Assembly (NCBI GenBank): GCA_016758905.1
Contig: JAEPQZ010000002.1
Span: forward strand, 992,001 to 1,056,000
Source of the DNA: Umbelopsis isabellina
Taxonomy: Eukaryota > Mucoromycota > Umbelopsidomycetes > Umbelopsidales > Umbelopsidaceae
Length of the DNA: 64,000 nucleotides
Reading direction: 5' to 3'
The notes beneath the pieces are model-generated. The model worked only from the letters and a program-made list of their open reading frames with translations. It had not been told where the DNA came from and ran no database searches. Positions 1-10,731 of this stretch are shown here, in pieces. Both the position numbers and the translations under genes were made by a program. Numbering within the stretch: the first letter of the stretch is position 1; the number at the start of each line of letters is the position of its first letter.

Positions 1-2907
1 AAGGCAATCCAGGTAAGCTAAGATTGCCAGTGTTCTGGCTACCACTATCAGTGTTGGATGGTAAGAGGTCCTTTGAGCGTTGAATTATACTAGCCAAGTC
101 GCTCATTGACTTGGCTGCAGATCTACCTCTTTGCTTTGATCGACGTCGCTTCTTGGCTACATCGCTATCTGTACTGATGCTATTGCCAGATACTGGATTT
201 GCAGATGGACCTGCATGCAGATCGCTAAGCAGCGTGGAAGCGAACTCGTCGTTGCCACTTCTTAGCGCTGATGAAGCATGAATCATAGGTGCTGATATCC
301 TTCGTGATCTTCGGAATGTACCTATGGGAACTCGCTGCCAGCGCGAGAGATCTTGTGAGAATCGATTGGTTTCTGCCGGATCTGGCGACGGTGATCGAGA
401 AGTAGAACGAGTGTACAAGCGAGATGTATCAACCAAATCGTCAATAAGTACAGCCTGATCATCTGTGATCTTATCGCCATCTTGTACATTGTCCTCTTTG
501 CTGATGCTGAGTCGTGCTCGTTGTTGTCGGTCATTCACGATATCCTAAAATAAACGTTAGCATTCATTATGATATATTGCGTTGCAACGGACATACTGAG
601 TATTAAAATATACCTCTTCTGCTTCTCTCTTGAGCGTAGTGGAAGTTGATTCCATAGGATCGATATTGGAAGTGTCTCCTGGAGAAATCGAAGGCTGGGA
701 TGAATTCACCATTAGCTCCAAAAGCCTGTGGCTCTCGTTTCCGCCGGGTTCAATTTCCTGCTTAGCCGTCAAAGTAACCGCATTCACAAGATCTTGAACG
801 GCAGCTGCCATAAGGTCCGGCTCTATCTTCATATCAGACGAGCCACTGTTTCCGGTAGCCAACAGTAAGTCGTTCACTAGCGACTGTGATAATGCGGCTG
901 AGGCATCGTTTGTCGAAATTTTACTTTCTTCGACGTGTGAACTGGTGGGTGAGGTAGCACTAACATCTTCAGGCGTACCAGTAATATCCACATCCGAATC
1001 GTTTGCTGCATTACTGTCGATCTTCGAGCCACTATCAGCTTGGTCAAGCAGAGATGACACTGAACGATTCTCATCGAGAGCTGACAGATCGATGCCGGCT
1101 TCCACTAAAGCCTTTTGAAGTTGCTGCGTCAAATCAGCTGCGGCTTCTTCACCAGGACCACCAGGGAGAGAAATTGATAACGCCAGAGCAGCAGCAATAT
1201 TATCAAGTAATTCGGAAACATCAGTACTCTCGTCGAAAAATGGTGAGAATTGCATATTCCCACCATCAGAATCATCATCAGAATAATAATCATCCTCGTC
1301 GTCTTTTATAGATTCAGCTTCTTCTTCATTATCGTCAGCAATATCCAAATTATACTGCTCTTCATCAAAGTCGTCTTCATCATCTTCGTCTGACGACCAG
1401 CCGTTTGTATGTCTCACTAGATCACTGGTATACATTTCTTCGTCCGTTTCATATTGATCTTCCAACATGAGGGCCATGGCTTCTTCATCATCCAAATCAT
1501 AATCTTCCTCAGAAGAAGCACTACTTAATTCATCTTGATCCTGAATAAGTTCCCATTGTTCGATGAGTGCTCTCTCTTCTTCCTCCTCAATATCTTCGTC
1601 ATCACCGGAATCGATGTGAACGGATCCTTCAGATAGAGAATAGACAGGTCCTTCCAGTTGTGAACTATGTGAGAAAGCTTCTTCAGAATTATCAGATTGG
1701 TAATGTATATTCTCGACAATTGAACCTTCGTCGTCGTCGTCTGTGATATATTGTGGATCCAATAATGATTTCTTTGAAGCCTTCTTCGATTTGGCATCCT
1801 TATTTTTGTCTTGATTCTTATCCATACCGACCTTATTCGCTTTATTTTTGCGTTCACTGACTTTTGATTTTGCTTTTGCTTTTGAACGCTTCGGCGTTGA
1901 TGGATCTTCACCAATGATCTCAATTACTCCGCCATCATGGACCAGTTCAGGTTCGGCTTTGCCAAAATCCTCAAAGGATGCACTGATGGTAATAGTTGGA
2001 TTGCTTTCGTCCTCTTTCGCTTTCGTGCCACATGTGCACACAGAATCACAGACTGGACAAATGTCATCTAAATCCTCATCACTATCATCAATATCTACAG
2101 CAGTGACTTCGGCTTTGGGAGAAGTTACTTCCAAAATAACAGCAGGCTGCTCAGGCTCTGGTATTGGTTTCTTCTTTGATGGTTTTACTGTAATGATTTT
2201 GTTTGCCATGAGTTATCAGCCGGGCTATAATGCTTTCTCGAATGAAATAATCGATTAATGTATACCTTTTGCATTCTTGGCTTTCGACTTGTTAGCATTT
2301 TTTCCTTTCTTCGCTTGGCTATGTTCAAGATCGTTCTCAGCTGCGACACTGGTTGTTTTACAATTTGTACAGAAGTAGTGATCAGGTACGTCTTTCTCGG
2401 CAATGCCAATACAGCGTCCATGAAACCATTCTATATATCGCAGGTTAGCTATAGATTCGAATTTCAGGAGCGACAAATGAATTAGAGCATATATATACCT
2501 TGACATGAATCACAAGCAACCATGAACTCTTTTCCATTGTATCCCCCTCGACAGATGCAATATTGCTGATCAGTTCCAGTAGATTTTTTCAAATTACTGC
2601 GAGAATCTTTCGCCTTCTTTTCTGGTATATTCTTTGTTCTATTCCCTTTTGCTTTAGATACTGCGGCAGCCGGTTGCTTGGATTTGGATGTTGTTTTAGA
2701 CTTGATACCGGTTGCCTGCTTCGACGCTTTGGCAGGTGTTTTCGGTTTTGGTCTAACGCCTCTCTGGCGATCGTCATCGTCTTCGTCGTCTGATCCATTA
2801 TCCGAGTTTCCACCTCCTGGTGGGTCTGACGATAGGGAGGACGTGTCTGATAATTGTGATGACACAGCAGTAGTGTCCGCTGCAGTCTGTTTCGTTCGTC
2901 TGACCAT
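1..2907 (-). CDS. PHD-finger chromatin protein, C-terminus outside window
   Basis: Probable nuclear histone-tail reader. Exons in transcript order: 2499-2907, 2266-2430, 614-2187, 1-544; all phases agree, giving about 897 residues before the window edge. The PHD finger spans residues 117-160: C117/C119, C132/C135, H140/C143, C157/C160, with W138 just before the zinc histidine and aromatic or Met residues placed as in H3K4me readers. The N-terminal 115 residues are Lys/Ser rich and basic. A small Cys cluster (C235, C238, C242, C244) follows. Next comes a long, very acidic Ser/Asp/Glu region, then a Ser/Arg-rich part with the mot RWQRVPIGTFRRSRR near 298-345. The protein starts with MVRRTKQTA, which resembles the histone H3 tail. 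The start at 2907 is the first ATG and no in-frame extension is seen. The PHD call is firm. The complex it belongs to (a Set1/Spp1-like or other assembly) is not known. Confidence 0.85.
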
Positions 2908-3802
2908 TGTCGTTTAATGTTTCGTCTCTTTTGTATATGGTACTTTATATTGGTTTCTTCTAATGATAATTTGTAATTACAGAGTGAAATGACAGATTCT
3001 GAACTGAAATTTAGCCTTTCGTGTGAGAAGAATATCAGCCTTGGCCAGAAACTTGAAAAAAAAGTGACATGCATTGGTATCGGAGCTTGAAATACGACAG
3101 TCATGAATTGTGACGGGTTAATTGCCACTAACCTTCCACTGCTTTTTGCGGTTGGCACAATTCTTGACAAATCACTTGCTTGTTGGTTTTTAGCTGCAAG
3201 AACAATGTCATCACGTTGATGATATTTTTATATGAGTTCAATGCGATTAAAATATTACGGAATCAGTATATTCAACTGGTTTATTAATGATAGCATTTCC
3301 TTCATGCAAGTTTGCCTCGTAGCATATGCGAAACTAATTTCTAACGAATTGAGCTATCTCTGTCAGTAGTAGGGGCAAGGTTGAAAGTATTGCGTTCAAA
3401 ATCTCTCAGTAAAGGTCATCAGACAAACTGATAAGTACTGTAATATATGTACAATATTACACTTTTGATAGAATCGCTAGTCAAACTTCTGGCTTCGGCG
3501 GCGGCCGAATAAAATACGTGCACTCTTTCCTTGGGCTCCAAATCAGTGATATTTTCTTGGGATTTTAAGCGGTATCCCATACATTTTCAAAAGTAGATTC
3601 ACATATTGTCACAAAATAAGTGAATTAAAGTAATTATGCTTAATTGAAGCCGATATAAGAAATGTGCAAGTGGCCAAAGTGCAAATACTGCAATACCTCA
3701 GGATATATTTCTGCTTTCAACTGTAACAAGACAGTCACAGTCTGCCTTGGCTGAAAACTGTGACAGCAGATACGTTACAGTTCTGCGAGTTGTCATGTAG
3801 CC
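2908..3802. other. Intergenic region between divergent genes
   Basis: About 0.9 kb between the PHD gene (minus) and the next gene (plus), so it should hold both promoters. Open frames here lack splice logic or protein-like composition. No tRNA or repeat was recognised. Confidence 0.6.
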
Positions 3803-4794
3803 ATGTCCGTGTTATGCTCTGATTCAGACAACGATCTGGACTGTTATCGAGTAGACAGCTACAGTGAAGCGTACAAGCAAGGTCGAAGCGGACCAACAAC
3901 TTGCTTCTCTCCGAAATCTCATAGTGTGCCTGCATACCGATCAAGAATGCGACCTCTTAGGCTAACAAAAAGTAAAGCTAGACAATCACCAAGCATGATA
4001 TTCAGTCCTTCCGTTAACCACCGCCGAAAAAGTATATCTCCAACCTATAAAGGCAATATAACGGAATCTGTTCGGCATATCTTGCCAACCACATTGAAAA
4101 ACTCAGCAGCAGCGCCACAATGTGTAAGCGACTTAAGAGTTGGGAACGAACCAGACAATAATCCTGCAGCATTGAATGTCGAGCAAGGTAAGCAGCGATT
4201 TCTGAAAACTCATTAGATAATGCCAGTCTTAAACATGGATTAAACAGAGTTGCCATTGGCTGACGATATGTTACAGTCGCAACCCGACGACATGCAGGTA
4301 ATATGATAAGAAGATGTTTAGGGTATCGAATAGAACGCAATAGTTAGCACCTTCATAGTTATATTAATCTCCGTTTACTCAACTTCTCATCTCTGTTATA
4401 GAAGACTCCTGTTAGATCTAAATCACCTATGTCAGGCACCAATATTTCCGCCGATATTTCGCTACCGTTTAATCACGCACAAACTCCTTCTGTTGGTAAC
4501 AGAACGTTTAGCCGTCGATCATTATCTTGTAGAACGCCTACTAAAACAACTTCGCGAAGACGGCGAAAGAAACGGTCTCCTCCTTTACCACCATATAAAT
4601 ATCTGATGACAGATGATACACCCGAAGATGACATTTCAAGCTACTCCTCTAATGATACACACGCCATTCGTGCTAAAGGCTCCATGATGTTCGATAATTT
4701 TCGTCTAGCAGCGCTCGAAAATCGTACTGACAAGATGCTCGAAATAGAAAAGTGGCGACTAGACAGTAGTAGTGAATGGCCTCCATGTACATAA
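3803..4794 (+). CDS. Hypothetical Ser/Pro-rich basic protein
   Basis: Three exons (3803-4187, 4248-4297, 4402-4794) encode 275 residues. I do not recognise the family. The protein is low in hydrophobic residues, rich in Ser, Pro, Arg and Lys, and probably mostly disordered. It carries several proline-directed sites, including KTPVR and RTPTK, which fit the full CDK consensus (S/T-P-x-K/R), and SPS, SPT and RSPP motifs. A basic run (RRRRKKR) could be a nuclear signal. The C-terminal 60 residues (acidic patch, then MMFDNFRLAALENRTDKM) look more ordered and may be the conserved part. The stop lies only 48 bp from the stop of the convergent snapin-like gene. The clean introns and continuous phase support a real gene; a CDK-regulated role is an inference from motifs only. 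Confidence 0.65.
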
Positions 4795-4842
4795 TAATTA
4801 GCAACAACTCGGTTTGACACAAATACATTTTATTATAATAGC

Positions 4843-5269
4843 TTATTTGGCTTGGTGGGTTTGCTTTAGTTGATCTTGCATTTTGCTTATTCGGGTATGT
4901 ACACTTTGCAACAATTGATTTGAGTGAGCTAGCTGCTTTCTGGCGGTCATGAGTTTAGCATGCGATGCTTGGAGTGCTGGCGGATCCGTGATATCAGAGA
5001 ATAACTGCAATTCTATGCCAAAAAAAAAAGGTGCTTAGCTGCCAAGACTTATTTAAAAAAGAGATGCAAGTCTGTTCAACAAATTGCGTACCTGCAGTTA
5101 GACGTTCTATCTCTTTATTGAGCTCATTCTGGCTTTGTCGCACAGCAACGATCCTTAAATCAGTTTCGTATATGACAGGTTGTATGACCGATATGAGACC
5201 ATCTACTATATGTGATTTTGGTTCGCTGCTGATTGATGCAGTGTGGTCATTGTCAAAATCCTCTGGCAT
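4843..5269 (-). CDS. Snapin-like BLOC-1/BORC subunit
   Basis: Two exons (5092-5269, 4843-5012; 79-nt intron) give 115 residues. The sequence follows the snapin pattern: an N-terminal acidic tail, a helix beginning GLISVIQPVIYETDLRI, the segment VRQSQNELNKEIERL, then a second long helix (residues ~68-110) ending in KMQDQLKQTHQAK. Both helices show heptad-type hydrophobic spacing, as expected of a coiled-coil subunit. Snapin sits in BLOC-1 and BORC, cytosolic complexes that act on endosome/lysosome (vacuole) sorting and positioning; that role is family knowledge. Human snapin is 136 residues, so the length fits. The gene is missed by single-frame reading because the second exon changes frame. 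It lies between a convergent unknown gene and the endoglycoceramidase-like gene on the same strand. Confidence 0.75.
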
Positions 5270-5484
5270 GGTGATAGTGAGCCTGGAGACCGCTGCTACT
5301 GCTGAGAGCCTCCGCTTTTGCTGCAGTCACTCCAATTGGGTAATCTCAATTAAAACCACAGAAAAAAAAAATGAGAAAAGACCCATTAAAATTCAAGAAA
5401 ATGACATTCTAGCTCAAAGTTCGTAGCTGGTTTACTTGATTAAGTTATCATAGAAAACATTTTCATAATGTGAATGCTAAGCTA

Positions 5485-7056
5485 CTATTTCTTCGTGATA
5501 TGAACGGTGACTGCTTGGCCGTCAGTTGCATTATCGGCTGTGAAGAGAGCCAATGTCATGCTGTCTTTTGTATATTGTACTAAGCTGCTAGCTGGTGTTG
5601 TCGAAACGGTGTAGCCATTAGGATATGTGCCCACAGGTAAAATAATCTCTGTAGGAGCAGAGACATTTTTGCTAATAGTATAAGCCAGATTGAAAGAATT
5701 ATCAGTACTATTGAAGAAAAAGCTTGTCGGATTTCCTGCAACTGCTGCTGGATATGCGCGACTATAAAAAGCTGCTATTTCAGAATATGGCTGATCAGTA
5801 GTGGTATTATAGAGATTTTCATAAGCCCAACCCATCCAAGACATCATATATGTATCGGCGGTCTCCACTGCAGATTGTATATTTGCCATCTGCGTTGCGT
5901 CTCCCATCCACATTGTATGTTCTGTTAGCATACTAGCAGTATGTAGACGTACGTTGTCTTGGATTCGATTTTTAATGGTGGTTTGAATGGTGCCCAGTTG
6001 AGGTGGATTATAGTAGTGGAATGATTGAACAGTACGAGAGCCGTCGCCAAGAGGAACGTTATTGAAGCCAGAGAGGATATCATATGTGGTGCCTTCGAAA
6101 AAGATCAGCTTGTTAGTGTCAACAGTACGAATTTGTGTTGCTGCCTTGTTCCAAAGTGGCTCCAAGTTCTTATGGTCAGCTACACCAGGTGTTAAAAGTG
6201 TAGGATCTGAATACGAATCTCCAACCCAGGGTTCGTTCAATAAATTGTAGCCAAGAATATTTGTTGTATTGGTATATTGTTGAGCTAGTTTTTTCCAGTA
6301 AGCTGCGAAGGAATCACCCAAATTGTCATAGTTATTGTACAATCTTCCAAACGCATTACAGACTGCTACTGTCAAATAACTAAGACTCCAGTCAATTGAA
6401 TCGCAGACGGAGCTAGGCGTTGGCATACCGTTGCTATCAACTGCAAAAGGCGTCAATTTTTGTGGCACAGGGAATGCTTTGTAGGAGGATACCCAGGAAT
6501 GCTGGGCAAACCACTGATAATTGCAAGAATTTGATTAGTTTGATAGGAACAACCTGAAAGCGATGCGAATATGACTCACATTAGGGACACCATGACCGCA
6601 AAATTGTCCAGCAAGAACGTCTTGATGAACATCAACTAGAATGTATATTCCGTGGTCTTCTGCTAGTTGTGTTTGACTTTTCATAATATCTAGAAAAGTC
6701 TGATTATACTGACCGCGGACCGGTTCAGCACCTGCCCAATGATGTCCTAAACGCACCGCATTAACTCCTAGTTTTTGCAGATTCTGAACATCTTGAAGCC
6801 CAAAGGAGTTTGGAGGATCGAAATTGGAGCTTCGATACCAAGGAGCTTGTTTCATCACGACATTTGTACCATGGAAAAATCGTACGCGACCAAAGACATC
6901 GGTGATCTGATGTGTATTTTGGTTTACTAGCCCAATCTTGCTCAACCCTGGATTGGCTGCATACCAGCCCTGAGGGTCTACAGCTGATACCAGAGTTGAT
7001 GATGCCAGTAGCACCGAGATAGCACTTGTTATTAGAGAACAGGTAACCAATTGCAT
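5485..7056 (-). CDS. Secreted endoglycoceramidase-like glycosyl hydrolase (GH5)
   Basis: Two exons (6580-7056, 5485-6513; 66-nt intron) encode 501 residues. Residues 1-25 form a signal peptide with a hydrophobic core and an Ala-rich cleavage area (STLVSAVDP). The GH5 barrel follows: VRFFHGTNVVMKQAPWY, then VNAVRLGHHWAGAEP, ILVDVHQDVL, and the acid/base motif LGYNLLNEPW with Glu about residue 253. A second candidate catalytic Glu (about 357) lies in SMLTEHTMWMGD. The 'NVV.K..PW' opening and 'H.D....FCG.GVP' loop are typical of endoglycoceramidases (EC 3.2.1.123), which cut the bond between the glycan and ceramide of glycosphingolipids. A C-terminal beta domain of about 100 residues closes the protein. 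Other GH5 activities on steryl or ceramide glycosides remain possible. It is likely exported, or acts in the vacuole. Confidence 0.85.
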
Positions 7057-8327
7057 TGGAAAGAGGAGTTTTTTCCGAATTAAGGTGCAGTAGTCAAGGA
7101 ATATTCAAATATATGTGTTTCACAGAACGATGTGCTACCATCCTTTTATGTATAGAAACAGAGAAGTGTGAGCATTTTCGCCCTGGGAATTGCAACAGGA
7201 AACCAAGGACAGTGACACTGCATAGGCAGCTTTGAATGGTAATCCTTAGTATTACAATCAAGTCGGTGTTCGGCACCGTTTAACATAATTTATATGCAAG
7301 TTTTTAGCAGAACTGGCAGCGAACATTTCCGTATACTATGTGTATTTTATGTGCTCGGAAGTATGGGTTCACATTACAGCACCGCTTATCGAGATTCTGG
7401 GCTCACTAAAGTTGTTTGTAAACATTGATACTTCTTATCTCGATCTCACAGCATCGGCAAATGCTTCCTGCAGTTATTCATGGTAACATAAGCTATTACT
7501 ATAAACCAAGTCAAATAGAGTTTGAATTGAAAATGATCAAGTATTTCAGTTGAGCGAGGGTTTTTTTCTTTACTGCTTATGCAATGAGTAATTGGTCTTA
7601 CAAGTAGTCTTAGAAATGATTTTTCAAAGCATTACGCTTCATAATTACAATGGACAGCAATATATATGAACGGCCATGCCGTGTTGTTAAAATTCTTGAA
7701 ACTGCACGTTCTACTCTCACACCAAAGTCAATTGTTGCACGACATACAATCTCAATGAACTTTAAGTAATGCTTATGTAAATAGGATAAAATTATTATTG
7801 GCTACAGACAATAATCGATGATTTCTCCCATGACGATGCATATGAATTGCTTGTTGCCAAAAAGTGGGTAATAAGTTGTTCAGGAATTTGCAGAAGTATC
7901 TGGGAAATTACCACCTAGTTCTAACATGAGATGTTGAATTGTAAAACAGAAAAATAATAACATTACTAAGTATTCGCCAAGATACTCCAAAAAATATGTT
8001 AAATGCAGGTATCAATTGAATAACAGTAGTGTACTCAATGACCGGAACGTAACGCACTCTATAGTTTCATCAAGGCATGAGATTATGCTTAAAAAACCTA
8101 GTACAATGTATTCACCAACTCAAAATATTTGACAAAATATTTTTACTAGCCAGCAACTACTCTTCTACATGTGGATACTAGCGTGTTTTTATGAAAGCAA
8201 ATTGGTTGTTGGCAAATTTGGCAGCCACACACATCAATGCTGGTGAACTACACGTGACCTGGGCAACGACTGCAAAAAAAATACAGAAATTTTTCTACTG
8301 CTCAGGATTGAATCTTTCTGATCACTA
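7057..8327. other. Long AT-rich intergenic region
   Basis: About 1.27 kb between divergent genes. It contains short protein-like stretches at 7650-7769 and 7808-7867 (plus strand) that I could not join with sound splice sites. No tRNA, repeat family or long ORF was recognised. Confidence 0.5.
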
Positions 8328-10490
8328 ATGGCGGAATCAAAACCTTCATTCGCACTTCCTCCCATTAAGGACAACAGCATTGGCTGGGGCCCGGCCTCGC
8401 ATGTTCTTCCAGAACAGTTCCGTGACATCCCCTATGCTCCCTACAGCAAGGGTGACAAACTTGGCCGCATTGCTGACTGGTCCGCTCCTGAGGGTCAAAA
8501 GCAAGACAACCGAGAGACCAGTGGACGTACTGGCAGACAGGGATTCAACCGTTTCAACAAAGGTAAAGACATTGTTCAATTTATGTACTCGACACCAGGA
8601 CGGCTACACTCGTGCAAAGAAATACAACCAACCTATATAAGAGGAGATATTTGTCACCATTTCTTTTCGAACAGCTGCCAGTCTCATCAACCCGATCGGC
8701 CGTGTACATCCCACTGGGAGACGTGTGAGATATTGAAACCACAAAAACTGCCCTCGATGTTAACAAATTACGCCCGGCTTCTACCGTTCAAAAACCTTTG
8801 TTTAGAATCCACACTAACATCTCCATTCTCGATTCCATAGATCCTTACCAAAGCTATGGAGCTGGCGTTTCTTCCGCCTTTATCTACACTCATAACGAGG
8901 ATGAAGCTTCTTTCTCAGTTGTTGATAACCGCTCCGCTGCTGCTAAGAAGGCTTCTGCTATCAAGGCTGCTGGAGGTCAACGCAATCGTCCCCAGAAGCA
9001 ACAAGCCACCCGCACTGGTGCTCGTACCACCAACCAGCGCTTTGGCAATCAGGGCGGCCGCTTCGGTAGACAGCAAGGTCAAAATAGAAGACGATTTGGA
9101 TGGAAGGATTACGATAAGCCTCAGCGCATGCGTGATGCTTCTGTTACTGTTGGTCCCGAGTGGAACGTTCTTGACGAAATCGAATTCAACCGATTGGCCA
9201 AGCTCACATACAAAGTTCCCGCAAGCACTGAAATGTGAGTTATCTTGATTTATGCAAATTTTGATTTAATTGTCATTAATCCGTTACTTTTTAAGTGCTT
9301 CTTATGGACACATTAACTTCTACGATAAGTCATACGACCGTATCAACACCCGAAACGAAAAGGTTTTGCAACACATTGATCGCTCCAAGTACGACTACAC
9401 AACTTCAGATGATCCTGTCATGCAGCAATTTATGCAAGAGAACAAGGGTACCGTTTACGCTACCGATTCTATTCTCGCTCTTTTAATGTGTGCTCCTCGC
9501 ACAGTTTACCCTTGGGATATTGTTATCACCAGAGTTGACGATAAGGTTATTTTGGATAAGCGAGATGGCGGTGCTTTTGGTAAGTGGCCATATATCATCA
9601 TTTGTGCCTTTATGTGGTAGGTTACTCACATGCGCTTTCTTGTAGATTACCTTACCGTTAATGAGAACACTGCAGACCCACCTATGGAGACTGACAAGGA
9701 GAATATCAACTCACCAGGAGCTTTGTCCAGTGAAGCCACCTTCATCAACAGCAGTTTTGCCGCTCAAGTCATTGATGCCAATGAGAAAATCGAGCTCGAA
9801 AATGCCAATGCTTTTATCAGCGCTGAAGAACAAGATGCTACCTCATCTTGTGGATACCGCTACAAGAGTTTCGATCTTTCCAACGCAACATCTGGTGATG
9901 AAGAGGCTGAGCCTGTTCACTTGATTGTACGAACGGAAGTTGATGCTGCTGTCAAGACTGGCGCTAACCAAGAGCCAACCTACTTGACCGTTCGTGCTCT
10001 CAATGAGTTTGACCCTACCGCACAAGGATCTGGCGGTGCCTTGTCATGGAGAAAGGCTCTTGATTCTCAGCGTGGTGCCGTTGTTGCCACTGAAATGAAG
10101 AACAACTCTGCCAAACTCGCCAGATGGGCTGTCCAAGCCATGTTGGCTGGTTCAGAGCAGCTCAAGATTGGTTACGTCTCTCGTGCCAACCCTAAGGATA
10201 GCAGTCGTCACGTTATCTTGGGTACTCAAGCATACAAGCCTCGCGACTTCATGGCACAAATGAACTTGTCAGTGGCCAACGGTTGGGGTATCGTCAAGGC
10301 TGTTGTCGACATGTGCTTGCTTCTTGCTGAGGGCAAATATGTTCTCGTAAAGGATCCTAACAAGGCTATCCTCCGTGTCTACTCTGTTCCTGACGATGCC
10401 TTCGATGAAGTCGATGAGGATGAGGAAGAGGAAGAGGAGGCGGCCGGTGCTGAAGAGGAAGAGAAGGAACAACCTAAGGCTGCGCAATAG
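8328..10490 (+). CDS. EIF3D: Translation initiation factor eIF3 subunit D
   Basis: Four exons (8328-8562, 8841-9234, 9296-9579, 9646-10490) encode 585 residues. The match to eIF3d runs end to end: an N-terminal segment with SIGWGPASHVLPEQFRDIPY and DKLGRIADW, then SYGHINFYDKSYDRI, the block TDSILALLMCAPRTVYPWDI, and the C-terminal LDSQRGAVVATEMKNNS and LGYVSR-like/DSSRHVILGTQ motifs. eIF3d belongs to the 13-subunit eIF3 complex on the 40S ribosome and in animals can bind the mRNA cap. Between residues ~100 and 160 lies a Gln/Asn/Arg/Gly-rich stretch (NQGGRFGRQQGQNRRRFG) that replaces the basic region of the human protein. The C-terminus is a Glu-rich acidic tail, as in other eIF3d. The first intron (278 nt) is long for this window. 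Codon use is strongly biased, fitting high expression. Confidence 0.95.
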
Positions 10491-10731
10491 AACGCACCAT
10501 AGATCTTTCTACTAGCGATCATTAAGTTTGTCTCAAACAATCACTAAAATCTTATAACACCCTTTCATTGCATTAGGTAGAATTTTTCATTAAATGTTCA
10601 TTACAAAAACAGTTCATACACTTCTTATTTTTGGCTTTCATCGTGATCAGATTGTTTCCAATGTGACTCTGTATCTGCATGCTTTATTGTACAAGTTCAG
10701 GTTCAGATACTAATAGCTAATGTAAATAGAT

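Noticed and set aside
2589-3170. 193-codon minus-strand ORF overlapping the PHD gene start
   Set aside because: It is the wrong frame of PHD exon 1 extended upstream; composition is not protein-like and the true frame has a complete PHD finger.
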